From NCBI RefSeq assembly GCF_001685355.1, contig NZ_CP016438.1, positions 4,960,001-5,024,000 of the forward strand: a DNA stretch of 64,000 nt. The letters are read 5' to 3'. Under the pieces are notes generated by a model. The model had not been told where the DNA came from. It saw nothing but the letters and a program-made list of their open reading frames with translations, and made no database searches. Positions 17,346 through 24,967 of this stretch are shown piece by piece. Each line of letters starts with the position of its first letter. Position 1 is the first letter of the stretch. The stretch comes from Streptomyces lincolnensis (GTDB lineage: Bacteria; Actinomycetota; Actinomycetes; Streptomycetales; Streptomycetaceae). Made by a program: the position numbers and the translations under genes.

Positions 17346-18512
17346 TCACCGGTCCGAGGTGAGCACCAGGCCCGACGTCGGCACCCCTGTCCCCGCCGTC
17401 ACCAGGACGCGCTCGGCGCCCGGTATCTGGTTCGCCGCGGTGCCCCGCAGCTGGCGCACTCCTTCCGCCATGCCGTTCATCCCGTGCAGATAGGCCTCCC
17501 CCAGCTGTCCGCCGTGGGTGTTCAGCGGGAGCTCCGCGCGGTGGACGAAGTCGGCCGCCTCCCCCTTTCCGCAGAACCCGAACTCCTCCAGTTGCATCAG
17601 CACGAACGGTGTGAAGTGGTCGTACAGGATCCCCACGTCGACATCGGCCGGCGTGAGCCCCGAGGTCCGCCACAGCTGGCGGGCGACGACGGCCATCTCC
17701 GGCAGGCCGGTCAGGTCGTCCCGGTAGAAGCTGGTCATCTGCTCCTGCCCCCGGCCCGCTCCCTGGGCGGCCGCCGCGACGACGGCGGGCGGGTGCGGCA
17801 GATCGCGGGCCCGCTCCACGGAGGTGACGACGAGCGCCTGGCCGCCGTCGGTCTCCTGGCAGCAGTCCAGCAGGCGGAGGGGCTCGACGATCCAGCGGGA
17901 GGCCGCGTGGTCGGCGAGGGTGATGGGGCGGCCGTGGAAGTAGGCGGCCGGATTGGTGGCCGCGTGCCCGCGGGCCGTGACGGCCACGTGTCCGAAGGCC
18001 TCCGGGGTCAGGCCGTAGGTGTGCAGATACCGCTGGGCCGCCATCGCCACCCAGGACGCCGGGGTGAGCAGCCCGAAGGGAAGGGACCAGCCGAGCGCGA
18101 CCCCCTCGGCGGACGGCTCCCGGTGCTGCACGCCCGAGCCGAATCTCCGCCCCGACCGCTCGTTGAAGGCGCGGTAGCAGACCACCACCTCGGCGACTCC
18201 CGCGGCGATGGCGAGCGCCGCCTGCTGGACGGTGGCGCAGGCCGCGCCGCCGCCGTAGTGGACGCGGGAGAAGAAGGACAGCTCGCCCATGCCGCAGGCC
18301 TGGGCCACGGTGATCTCGGGGCTGGTGTCCATCGTGAACGTGACCATCCCGTCCACGTCGTCCGGGCGCAGTCCGGCGTCGTCCAGCGCCGCCCGGACCG
18401 CCTCCGCCGCCAGCCGCAGTTCGCTGCGTCCGGAGTCCTTGGAGAACTCCGTGGCCCCGACGCCGACGATCGCCGCCCGTCCGCCGAGGGTGTCCCTGGT
18501 CCGTACGCTCAT
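17346..18512 (-). CDS. thiolase-like lipid-transfer protein / aldolase (Ltp2-like)
   Basis: A 388-residue SCP-x-type thiolase homologue. Signatures: AAIVGVGATEFSKDSGRS at the N-terminus, HYGGGAACATVQQAALAIAAG at about 82-102, and C-terminal NTHGGQLGEAYLHGMNGMAEG. The thiolase nucleophile Cys is not in a standard context; YGGGAAC supplies a Cys. In mycobacteria the homologue Ltp2 is a retro-aldolase that removes propionyl-CoA from steroid side chains together with the DUF35 part of ChsH2. The two upstream genes encode exactly those partners, and this gene overlaps the MaoC gene by 4 nt. Role by context: carbon-carbon cleavage of a CoA-linked substrate that is not known here. Confidence 0.82.
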   Translation of the reverse strand: MSVRTRDTLGGRAAIVGVGATEFSKDSGRSELRLAAEAVRAALDDAGLRPDDVDGMVTFTMDTSPEITVAQACGMGELSFFSRVHYGGGAACATVQQAALAIAAGVAEVVVCYRAFNERSGRRFGSGVQHREPSAEGVALGWSLPFGLLTPASWVAMAAQRYLHTYGLTPEAFGHVAVTARGHAATNPAAYFHGRPITLADHAASRWIVEPLRLLDCCQETDGGQALVVTSVERARDLPHPPAVVAAAAQGAGRGQEQMTSFYRDDLTGLPEMAVVARQLWRTSGLTPADVDVGILYDHFTPFVLMQLEEFGFCGKGEAADFVHRAELPLNTHGGQLGEAYLHGMNGMAEGVRQLRGTAANQIPGAERVLVTAGTGVPTSGLVLTSDR

Positions 18513-18997
18513 CCCGCCTCCTCGGGGGAGGCGGCCGGGTGGGCCGGGGCGGGCCGGGAGGGCGAGTCGGACGAGTGGGATGAGTGGGATGAATCGGACG
18601 GGAGGGTCGGCACGGTGACCGTCACCGTGCCGGTCACATGGCGGCCGATGGTGTTGGCGCCGACCACGCGGACGGTCGCGGTGGCAGCGCCCGTCTCCTC
18701 GGTCACCTCCTCGACGGTGGCCGTCAACACCATCGTGTCGCCCGGGTAGTTGGGGGCGCCGAGTCTGATGGCGACCTTGCGGAGGACGGCCCGGGGGCCG
18801 AAGTGATCCGTGATGTAGCGGCCGACCAGGCCGTTGGTCGTCAGGATGTTCATGAAGATGTCGGGGGAGCCCTTCTGCCGGGCCAGCTCCGCGTCGTGGT
18901 GCACGTCCTGGTAGTCCCGCGAGGCGATCGCCCCGGCGACGACCAGCGTCCGGGTGACCGGGATCTCCAGCGGCGGCAGCGCCTCACCGGGTCGCAT
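18509..18997 (-). CDS. MaoC-family hydratase (ChsH1-like)
   Basis: A 162-residue hot-dog-fold protein of the MaoC hydratase family. The hydratase motif is seen in ASRDYQDVHHDAELAR (about 25-40, the D...H dyad), and the dimer region has SPDIFMNILTTNGLVGRYI. In the mycobacterial ChsH1-ChsH2 complex the corresponding subunit forms a heterodimer that hydrates an enoyl-CoA. It overlaps the next gene by 4 nt and the preceding gene by 14 nt, so it is translationally coupled on both sides. The C-terminal tail is rich in Ser/His/Pro and looks disordered. Confidence 0.85.
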   Translation of the reverse strand: MRPGEALPPLEIPVTRTLVVAGAIASRDYQDVHHDAELARQKGSPDIFMNILTTNGLVGRYITDHFGPRAVLRKVAIRLGAPNYPGDTMVLTATVEEVTEETGAATATVRVVGANTIGRHVTGTVTVTVPTLPSDSSHSSHSSDSPSRPAPAHPAASPEEAG

Positions 18998-19958
18998 ACG
19001 TCCTCCCCTCCGGCTCCTCGGCGGCGCGGAAGACCGGCAGGACCACCTCGTCGTCGTACCGCTGGAATTCGAGCCGGACCGGTCGGCCGATGCGCACCCG
19101 GTCGTGGGGCACTCCGACGATGTTGCTGATCATGCGGACGCCTTCGGTGAGTTCGATCAGCGCTACCGCGTAGGGAGGGTCGAAGGCCGGGAACGGCGGG
19201 TGGTGCATGACGACGTAGGAGTAGACCGTGCCCTCGCCCGTCGCCTCCACGGTGTCCCAGTCGGGGCTGCCGCAGGAGCCGCAGCCCGGCAGCCAGGGAA
19301 AGCGCAGGGCCGCGCAGTCCGCGCAGCGCTGGATGAGCAGGCGGTGCTGACGGACGCCGTCCCAGAAGCCGGCGTTGTCGCGGTTGACGACCGGGTGGGG
19401 GCGCGGGGGCTTCTTCTCCGGGCGGTGCGCGGGGGCGTACTTGAGGATGCGGAACCGGTGGGTGCCGGCGAGCTCCCCGCCGGCCCGGATGTTCATCCGG
19501 GTGGTGACGAAGTAGCCCGTGCCCAGCTTGGTCCGCTTCCGCTCCGACACCGACTCGATCACCGTGTCGAAGGTGATCTCGTCGCCGGGCCGGAGGGGTC
19601 TGACGTACTCCTGCTCGCAGTCGGTGGCGACGACCGCGGTGCAGCCCGCCTCATCCAGGAGGGCGAGCAGTTCGTCGTACGCCTCCGTCCGGGCCGTGTG
19701 GCCGGAGAGGCCGCCCATGGTCCACGCCTGGAGCATGGTGGGCGGGGCGACGGCGTCAGGGCCCGAGTACGCCGGGTTGGTGTCGCCCATCGCCTCGCAC
19801 CAGTGCCGGATCATGGGCAGGTTGACGGGGTCCTTGCCGGTGCCGGCCACGGCTGAGGGGCGGCCCTCGTAGGCCTTCAGCCGCTTCTCCAGGTCACCCC
19901 GGCGCTGTTCCAGGCCGTCCTGGCGCTGGTCCAGGCCCTGCGACCGCTCCTCGTCCAT
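18984..19958 (-). CDS. MaoC-like / DUF35 OB-fold fusion (ChsH2-like)
   Basis: A 324-residue two-domain protein. A MaoC-like hot-dog domain at about 30-170 (MIRHWCEAMGDTNPAYSG) is followed by a rubredoxin-like zinc site at about 205-230 (RCADCAALRFPWLPGCGSCG, four cysteines) and a DUF35 OB-fold at about 230-315 (EATGEGTVYSYVVMHHPPFP). This arrangement is that of ChsH2, whose DUF35 domain docks the Ltp2 aldolase. The N-terminal 25 residues, with repeated Q/R, look non-conserved and the true start could be further in. First gene of a three-gene operon; a palindromic candidate operator lies about 107 bp upstream. Confidence 0.82.
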   Translation of the reverse strand: MDEERSQGLDQRQDGLEQRRGDLEKRLKAYEGRPSAVAGTGKDPVNLPMIRHWCEAMGDTNPAYSGPDAVAPPTMLQAWTMGGLSGHTARTEAYDELLALLDEAGCTAVVATDCEQEYVRPLRPGDEITFDTVIESVSERKRTKLGTGYFVTTRMNIRAGGELAGTHRFRILKYAPAHRPEKKPPRPHPVVNRDNAGFWDGVRQHRLLIQRCADCAALRFPWLPGCGSCGSPDWDTVEATGEGTVYSYVVMHHPPFPAFDPPYAVALIELTEGVRMISNIVGVPHDRVRIGRPVRLEFQRYDDEVVLPVFRAAEEPEGRTYATR

Positions 19959-20064
19959 CCTTGGCCCCCTCGCCGTCCCGTGCTCGTCGTCCCCTGCCGC
20001 ATCGTGTTGTCACTTCTGGTACACCGCAGCCGCCCCTCGGGTTCCCACTCTTCCCGCGACGGTT

Positions 20065-20081
20065 TCTGACTGTCCGTCAGA
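20065..20081. promoter_or_regulatory. candidate TetR-type operator of the aldolase/hydratase operon
   Basis: TCTGAC-TGTCC-GTCAGA is a perfect 6+6 inverted repeat with a 5-bp spacer, located upstream of the ChsH2-like gene. Its form (CTGACnnnnnGTCAG) is like many TetR-family sites controlling lipid genes. No regulator gene is adjacent. Confidence 0.5.
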
Positions 20082-20125
20082 TACGGTCTCCCGTCAAGGG
20101 CGACGGAACCGCACGCGAAAACGCC

Positions 20126-20156
20126 TGCGCGGCGGCGCCGAAGGCACCGCCGCGCA
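20126..20156. terminator. terminator of the small secreted protein gene
   Basis: TGCGCGGCGG (20126-20135) and CCGCCGCGCA (20147-20156) form a perfect 10-bp stem with an 11-nt loop, 65 bp downstream of the minus-strand gene. Confidence 0.6.
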
Positions 20157-20220
20157 GACATGTCACACCCCACAGAGCACACCCCGGAGCCGGGGACCCG
20201 GCCGGTCCCCGCCCCTCAGA

Positions 20221-20547
20221 TCACCACCACAGCGGGGTGAAGTTGACGGACGTGTTGTCGTTCCCCTGGTTGATGGCCGTGAACGCGGAACCGTTCACCT
20301 GGGCGGTGTTGCTCTGGTTCGAGGCACCGGAGCCGACCGCCTGCTGCTGCGTGGTGGACGAGTTGCCGTTGTTGTCCCCGCCGACACCGCTGCCGATGAT
20401 GCCCGCCGCGGCGTTCGTCACGGACGCGCTCGATCCGTCGTCCGCGATCGCGCCGTTGTCCGCCGTCGCGACGCCGGTGAAGAGCACGGCGGCGAGCGGA
20501 AGAGCGGAGACGGCGGCGATGACACGGGCGGTACGGATGCTTGCCAT
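20221..20547 (-). CDS. small secreted N/Q/S/T-rich protein
   Basis: A 108-residue protein with a clear signal peptide (ARVIAAVSALPLAAVLFTGVATA, cleavage near residue 29). The mature part of about 79 residues is almost free of charged residues and rich in N, Q, S, T, G and A. It contains two loosely repeated blocks (GDNNGNSSTTQQQAVGSG and NQSNTAQVNGSAFTAINQG) and ends TPLWW. No cysteine is present. The composition is reminiscent of surface-assembling or amyloid-forming proteins such as curlins, but this is inference from composition only. A ribosome-binding site, GGAGG, lies 5-6 bases before the ATG. It is expressed from its own unit. Confidence 0.75.
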   Translation of the reverse strand: MASIRTARVIAAVSALPLAAVLFTGVATADNGAIADDGSSASVTNAAAGIIGSGVGGDNNGNSSTTQQQAVGSGASNQSNTAQVNGSAFTAINQGNDNTSVNFTPLWW

Positions 20548-20905
20548 GTTGTTCCTCCAGAACAGGGATTACCCACCGGCACAAGGGCCGGAAAAGCATG
20601 AAGTACGGCTTCCACCAGGGCAGTTGGCCGACCGCCTGGCGTGGTGCACGACGTCGCGAGATCAGAATTGCCCACCGAATCCCCGGCGAACCACCCCGGA
20701 AGCCGTTATTCGCCCTCAAGCGTGATGACAAGTCGATAAACCCCTTTCGTGACCTACATCCGCAGGTCAGGACGGTAGGGACAGCTCCGCCCCAACTCCC
20801 GCAAGAGATGAAGCGTTCCGGCACATTTCCAGCCAATCTGTTCGGCCCGGCGAGTCGGGGCCGATCCCTCTTTCTTTTTTCGAACAGGTGTACGAACATA
20901 GAGGT
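20548..20905. other. intergenic region between divergent genes
   Basis: Some 358 bp without a gene between the small secreted protein (minus) and the primase-polymerase gene (plus). It is less GC-rich than its surroundings, with T-rich tracts such as CCCTCTTTCTTTTTTCG near 20867-20883. CATAGAGG lies directly before the ATG at 20906. Promoters for both genes must lie here, but I see no clear consensus pair. Confidence 0.4.
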
Positions 20906-21775
20906 ATGGCCACCACCGACCGGCAGGCCACGACGCTGGCCCTCGCACACGCCCTGTCAGCCGCCGAACGCGGACTGGCCGTCATCCCCCTGTCCCGGAC
21001 GAAACTCCCGGCCCTGCGCTCCCCCCACCGCGACGACCCCGCCGCCCCGCCCTGCCACGGCGAATGTGGCCACTTCGGACACGGGGTCTACGACGCCGCC
21101 ACCGACCCGGCACGCATCCGCGAACTGTTCGCCGCCGCCCCCTGGGCCACCGGCTACGGCATCGCCTGCGGACTGCCCCCGCACCACCTCATCGGCATCG
21201 ACCTCGACACCAAGTCCGGCACGAACTCCTCCGCCGCCCTGCGCGAACTGGCCCTGCGCCACCTGTTCACGATCCCCGACACCGTCGTCGTCCTGACCCC
21301 GAGCGGCGGCCGCCACCTCTGGCTGAGCGGACCGCCCGACGTCGTCGTCCCCAACTCCGCCGGCCGCCTCGCCCCCGGCATCGACATCCGCGGCGCCGGC
21401 GGCTACCTCGTCGGCCCCGGCTCCCGAACCGACCACGGCGAGTACGCCACCGCCCCCGGCACCGCCCACCTCGCCCCCGCGGCCTGCCCGCCCGCGCTGC
21501 TGCGCCTGCTGCTCCCGCCGCCCCGCACCCACCAGCCCACCACCCCCGCCTCGGTCGGCGGACACGGCCAGGGACTCGTCCAGTTCGTCCTCGCCGCGCA
21601 CGAGGGCCAGCGCAACACCCGCCTGTTCTGGGCCGCCTGCCGCGCCTACGAGGACGGCATCGGCCCCGCCCTGGTCGACCCCCTCGTCGAGGCCGCCCTC
21701 AACACCGGTCTCACCGAACGCGAGGCCCGCGCGACGATCGCGTCGGCGGCGCGGATGACGGGGCACCGGCCTTGA
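20906..21775 (+). CDS. primase-polymerase (Prim-Pol) domain protein
   Basis: A 289-residue protein with the bifunctional DNA primase/polymerase N-terminal domain (PF09250). Landmarks: AAERGLAVIPLSRTKLPAL at about 15-33, a CxGECGHFGHG cysteine/histidine cluster at about 50, the catalytic DxD in LIGIDLDTKSG at about 98, and GGRHLWLSG near 140 followed by GIDIRGAGGYLVGPGS. This core is normally found in plasmid or phage replication proteins fused to a helicase; here the helicase is missing and a short C-terminal helical domain follows. No mobile element borders it. Function in the host is unknown. Alternative GTG start at 20888. Confidence 0.82.
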   Translation: MATTDRQATTLALAHALSAAERGLAVIPLSRTKLPALRSPHRDDPAAPPCHGECGHFGHGVYDAATDPARIRELFAAAPWATGYGIACGLPPHHLIGIDLDTKSGTNSSAALRELALRHLFTIPDTVVVLTPSGGRHLWLSGPPDVVVPNSAGRLAPGIDIRGAGGYLVGPGSRTDHGEYATAPGTAHLAPAACPPALLRLLLPPPRTHQPTTPASVGGHGQGLVQFVLAAHEGQRNTRLFWAACRAYEDGIGPALVDPLVEAALNTGLTEREARATIASAARMTGHRP

Positions 21776-21905
21776 GAGGTACGCCCGGCATCTGCTCGCA
21801 GCGCGGCCGGGACGCGGCCCCGTACGGCCTCGGGGAAGGCATGAGAGACAGCGGCCTCAGGACGAGGCGTGAGAAACACAGGAGCACGATGCACCACCGC
21901 CGTCC

Positions 21906-21911
21906 TAGAGT
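21906..21911 (+). promoter_or_regulatory. leaderless-type -10 element
   Basis: TAGAGT followed by exactly 7 nt and then the ATG at 21919. This spacing places the transcription start at or next to the start codon, implying a leaderless message. No ribosome-binding site is present. Confidence 0.45.
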
Positions 21912-21918
21912 CCCCACC

Positions 21919-22350
21919 ATGTCCCTGAGCCACGTCGTCCTCACCTCCGGCCGCGCCCTCGACCTCTCCGCGCTCCACCTGTCCTCGACGTACGGCGGGA
22001 TGCTGGAGGGGTACCCCTGCAAGGTGGTCAACGAGATGACGATCCGGGGGCTGATGCGCGCGGCCGAGCAGGCCTTCCCGTCCACGCCGGTGCACCTCGT
22101 GCCGCCGCCCCGCGAGCATCCCGACCAGTACACCGGCGCGTTCGGACCGGTCGAGGTGCTGCCGCGTGTGGCCTGCGTCGGGTCGTTCCGCTCCACGGCG
22201 CTGGACCCGGCCCACGATCCGATCCTGTACCGCTCGGCCCTCACAGTCGTCTGGTTCCAGTCCACGCCCCACGTGCCCTCCGACTGCGACGCGGAGCCCG
22301 ATCTGCGGGACGTGGCGTGGGAGGAACTGGCCGAGGACCACGAGTTGTAG
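21919..22350 (+). CDS. conserved hypothetical protein
   Basis: A 143-residue soluble protein without recognisable domains. It begins MSLSHVVLTSGRALDLSALH and contains a conserved-looking block MLEGYPCKVVNEMTIRGLM, a proline-rich turn, and an acidic C-terminus ending WEELAEDHEL. The in-frame open reading frame extends far upstream without credible coding, so the ATG at 21919, with a TAGAGT -10 just ahead, is the natural start. It stands between the primase-like gene and the DinB gene, all on the plus strand. I do not assign a function. Confidence 0.6.
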   Translation: MSLSHVVLTSGRALDLSALHLSSTYGGMLEGYPCKVVNEMTIRGLMRAAEQAFPSTPVHLVPPPREHPDQYTGAFGPVEVLPRVACVGSFRSTALDPAHDPILYRSALTVVWFQSTPHVPSDCDAEPDLRDVAWEELAEDHEL

Positions 22351-22400
22351 CCCGGGAAATCCAATTCAGCGGGCCGGGGGCGGTGTGCCAGGGTCGGACG

Positions 22401-22934
22401 GTGACCGTTTCCCGATCAGACCTGCTGCGCCGTCAGTTCGATCTCACCTGGGCACTGTTCGAGTACCACCTCGACCGGCTGGAACCCGAGGACTTCCTGT
22501 GGGAACCGGCGCCCCACTGCTGGACGGTCCGCCGGACCGCCGACGGCGCCTGGGTGCCGGACTGGGCGGACACCGAGCCCGACCCGGTCCCCGTGCCCAC
22601 CATCGCCTGGCTGAGCTGGCACATCGGCTGGTGGTGGAGCGTGACCCTCGACCACACGACGGGCCGCCCGCCCCGAGAGCGCACCGACGTCATCTGGCCC
22701 GGCCCCGGAAAACCCACCGTCGAATGGCTCCGCGGCCTCCGCACGGACTGGCTCACCGCCCTCGCCGACCTCACCGAAACCGACCTCGACACCACCGCCC
22801 GCTTCCCCCTCCCCGACGACCCCTCCTACACCGTCGCCGACATGCTGGCCTGGGTGAACGCCGAGCTGATGAAGAACGCGGCGGAGATCGGACAGCTGCG
22901 GATGCTGCGGGCGGCACGCTCGACGTCCACGTGA
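22401..22934 (+). CDS. DinB-family protein
   Basis: A 177-residue four-helix DinB/YfiT-like protein. The first helix LRRQFDLTWALFEYHLDRL, the second block LSWHIGWWWSVTLDH (about 74-88, supplying one His of the usual metal triad), and the last helix MLAWVNAELMKNAAEIGQLRML fit the family; the third His of the triad is replaced by Asn/Glu in this last helix (VNAELMKNAAE), so metal binding may differ. Members include bacillithiol/mycothiol-dependent transferases and many of unknown role. GTG start at 22401. It is followed by the terminator of the tRNA gene. Confidence 0.8.
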   Translation: MTVSRSDLLRRQFDLTWALFEYHLDRLEPEDFLWEPAPHCWTVRRTADGAWVPDWADTEPDPVPVPTIAWLSWHIGWWWSVTLDHTTGRPPRERTDVIWPGPGKPTVEWLRGLRTDWLTALADLTETDLDTTARFPLPDDPSYTVADMLAWVNAELMKNAAEIGQLRMLRAARSTST

Positions 22935-22996
22935 GTACGGGACGCCTGCTCCAGACCGGGCCGGCGGTCATGAAGGGCCTTGCGCATCCTCACGCC

Positions 22997-23028
22997 GAAG
23001 GGGTGCCCCGGAACCGGGACACCCCTTC
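22997..23028. terminator. terminator of tRNA-Ser(TGA)
   Basis: GAAGGGGTGCCCCGG pairs with CCGGGACACCCCTTC (one mismatch) around AA, 9 bp beyond the 3' end of the minus-strand tRNA. Confidence 0.75.
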
Positions 23029-23036
23029 AAGCACTG

Positions 23037-23123
23037 CGGTGGGTGTGGGATTTGAACCCACGGTGACATCGCTGCCACGACGGTTTTCAAGACCGTTCCC
23101 TTAGGCCGCTCGGGCAACCCACC
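23037..23123 (-). tRNA. tRNA-Ser (anticodon TGA)
   Basis: An 87-nt class II tRNA on the minus strand. Acceptor GGTGGGT pairs with ACCCACC and the discriminator is G. The anticodon loop CTTGAAA within ACGGT/ACCGT gives TGA. A long variable arm and a T arm with GGGTTCAAATCCC are present. CCA is not encoded. Confidence 0.95.
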
Positions 23124-23187
23124 CCGCACCACCGGACGACCGGCAGCGCGGGGACCAGAGTAACCGTTGGCTCGGGTGGGTGGGGGG

Positions 23188-24690
23188 TCAGCTGTCGCCG
23201 GTGCGGGAGGCGAGGGTGAGTTCCACGGTGTGGGTCTTGCCGTCGCGTTCGTAGGTGACGGTGACCTTGTCGCCGGGCTGGTGGGTCCAGATCTCGCCGA
23301 TGAGGGTGGGGCCGGAGTCGATCACGCGGTCGTCGAGCTTGGTGATGACGTCGCCGGGCTTGAGGCCGGCCTTGGCGGCGGGGCCGCCGGACTCGACCGG
23401 GTCGGTGCCGCTGGCGCCCTGCCGGGTGATCTGGGCGCCGCCGGTGCCCTCCTCCAGGGAGACGGAGGCGCCGATCTTGGCGTAGACGGGCTTGCCGGTC
23501 TTGATCAGCTCCTGGGCGACGTACTTGGCCTGGTTGATCGGGATGGCGAAGCCGAGGCCGATCGAGCCGGACTGGCTGGTGCCGCCCAGGCCGCCGTTGC
23601 TGCTGGACTGGATCGCCGAGTTGATGCCGATCACGTTGCCCTGGGCGTCGAGGAGGGGGCCTCCGGAGTTGCCCGGGTTGATCGAGGCGTCCGTCTGGAG
23701 GGCGCTCATGTAGGAGGCGGCGTTGGAGCCGCTGCCGTCGCTGGAGGCCACCGGGCGGTTCTTCGCGCTGATGATGCCCGTCGTCACCGTGTTCGACAGG
23801 CCGAAGGGGGCGCCGATCGCGATGGTGGAGTCGCCGACCGCCACCTTGTCGGAGTTGCCGAGGGTCAGCGGCTTGAGGTCGTTCGGGGCGTTCTTGAGCT
23901 TGAGGACGGCGACGTCGTAGCCCTGTGCGTGGCCGACGACCTCGGCGTCGTACCTCTTGCCGCTCGGGAAGGTGGCCGTGAGCTTGCCGCCGTCGACCGC
24001 GCTGGCGACGACGTGGTTGTTGGTGACGATGTGGCCCTGGGTGTCGAAGACGAAACCGGTGCCGGTGCCGCCCTCGCCGCTGCTGCTCGCGGCCTCGATC
24101 GTGACGGTGCTCGGCAGCGCCTTGGCGGCCACACCGGCGACCGTGCCCGGGTCGCGCTTGACGGAGCCGCCGCTGTCGGAGGCGGAGACGGTGGTCGAGG
24201 AGCCGTTCTCGTTGTTCTTGGCGAGGGTGTAGCCGAGGCCGCCGCCCAGGCCGCCCGCGACCAGCGCGGCCACCAGGATCCCGGCGACCAGTCCGCCGCG
24301 CCCGCTGCGGGGCTTGGGCTCGGGCTGCTGGTAGGCGGCGCCCCACACGCCGGTGGTGCCCCCGGAGCCGCCGTCGGCGTACGACGGGGTGGCCGGAGGC
24401 GGCGGGGGCGGCCAGGCGCCCGCACCCTCGGGGCCGGAGCCCTGGCCGTGCGGTGCGCCGCCGGAGCCCGCGGCGGCGTAGGCCGGGGCCTGGCCGGCGT
24501 GGACCAGGTGGTCCTGCTCCGGTCGCTGGTCGCCGGGGGTGCCGGACGGGGTCGGCGGGAGGGGAGTCATCGGGGCGTCCGAGCCGGAAGCGGTGTGCTC
24601 CTGGGGCGCCGAAGCAGCAGGAGCATCCACCGGCACGGGGGGTGCGGACGGGGCCGGGGGTACCGCGGTGCCCTCGTTCTCGGTGCTCAC
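23188..24690 (-). CDS. HtrA/DegP-type serine protease with PDZ domain
   Basis: A 500-residue membrane-anchored protease. A proline/alanine-rich cytoplasmic N-terminus (1-130) precedes one transmembrane segment (GLVAGILVAALVAGGLGGGL), then a trypsin-like domain (about 185-385) with catalytic His in VTNNHVV, Asp in GYDVAVLKLK and Ser in INPGNSGGPLL, then a PDZ domain (about 395-490, GPAAKAGLKPGDVITKLDDR). The active site faces outside. Such proteases degrade misfolded exported proteins and are typically stress-induced. GTG start with GAGGAG 8 bases upstream. Divergent from the glycerophosphodiesterase gene. Confidence 0.93.
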   Translation of the reverse strand: MSTENEGTAVPPAPSAPPVPVDAPAASAPQEHTASGSDAPMTPLPPTPSGTPGDQRPEQDHLVHAGQAPAYAAAGSGGAPHGQGSGPEGAGAWPPPPPPATPSYADGGSGGTTGVWGAAYQQPEPKPRSGRGGLVAGILVAALVAGGLGGGLGYTLAKNNENGSSTTVSASDSGGSVKRDPGTVAGVAAKALPSTVTIEAASSSGEGGTGTGFVFDTQGHIVTNNHVVASAVDGGKLTATFPSGKRYDAEVVGHAQGYDVAVLKLKNAPNDLKPLTLGNSDKVAVGDSTIAIGAPFGLSNTVTTGIISAKNRPVASSDGSGSNAASYMSALQTDASINPGNSGGPLLDAQGNVIGINSAIQSSSNGGLGGTSQSGSIGLGFAIPINQAKYVAQELIKTGKPVYAKIGASVSLEEGTGGAQITRQGASGTDPVESGGPAAKAGLKPGDVITKLDDRVIDSGPTLIGEIWTHQPGDKVTVTYERDGKTHTVELTLASRTGDS

Positions 24691-24967
24691 AGCTTGTCTC
24701 CTCGATCCACGGCTGTTGTTGTCGGTCGCACTCGGTCACGCTCTTTCAGGCTGTCGACTGTCACGCTGTCGACGCTCGTCGACGGTCCGGCGCGAATCAG
24801 CTGTGCATGTTTTTGTATGTCGTCAGCTTTTCCCACGGGCCGTCAGAGCACCATAAGCGGTGCCTGTGCGTCCACGACCATTCTTTATATAGGTCATCTC
24901 AGACATAAAGGATGCAACTTCGAGACGCCCATCCACGCGTACCCGCGCGCGGTGGCACCATGACGCG
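24691..24967. other. divergent promoter region htrA-like / glycerophosphodiesterase
   Basis: 277 bp. Contains several GTCGAC hexamers clustered at about 24746-24782 and an AT-rich stretch CTTTATATAGGTCATCTC near 24884, which read on the minus strand includes TATAAAG as a possible -10. No operator was identified with confidence. Confidence 0.35.
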
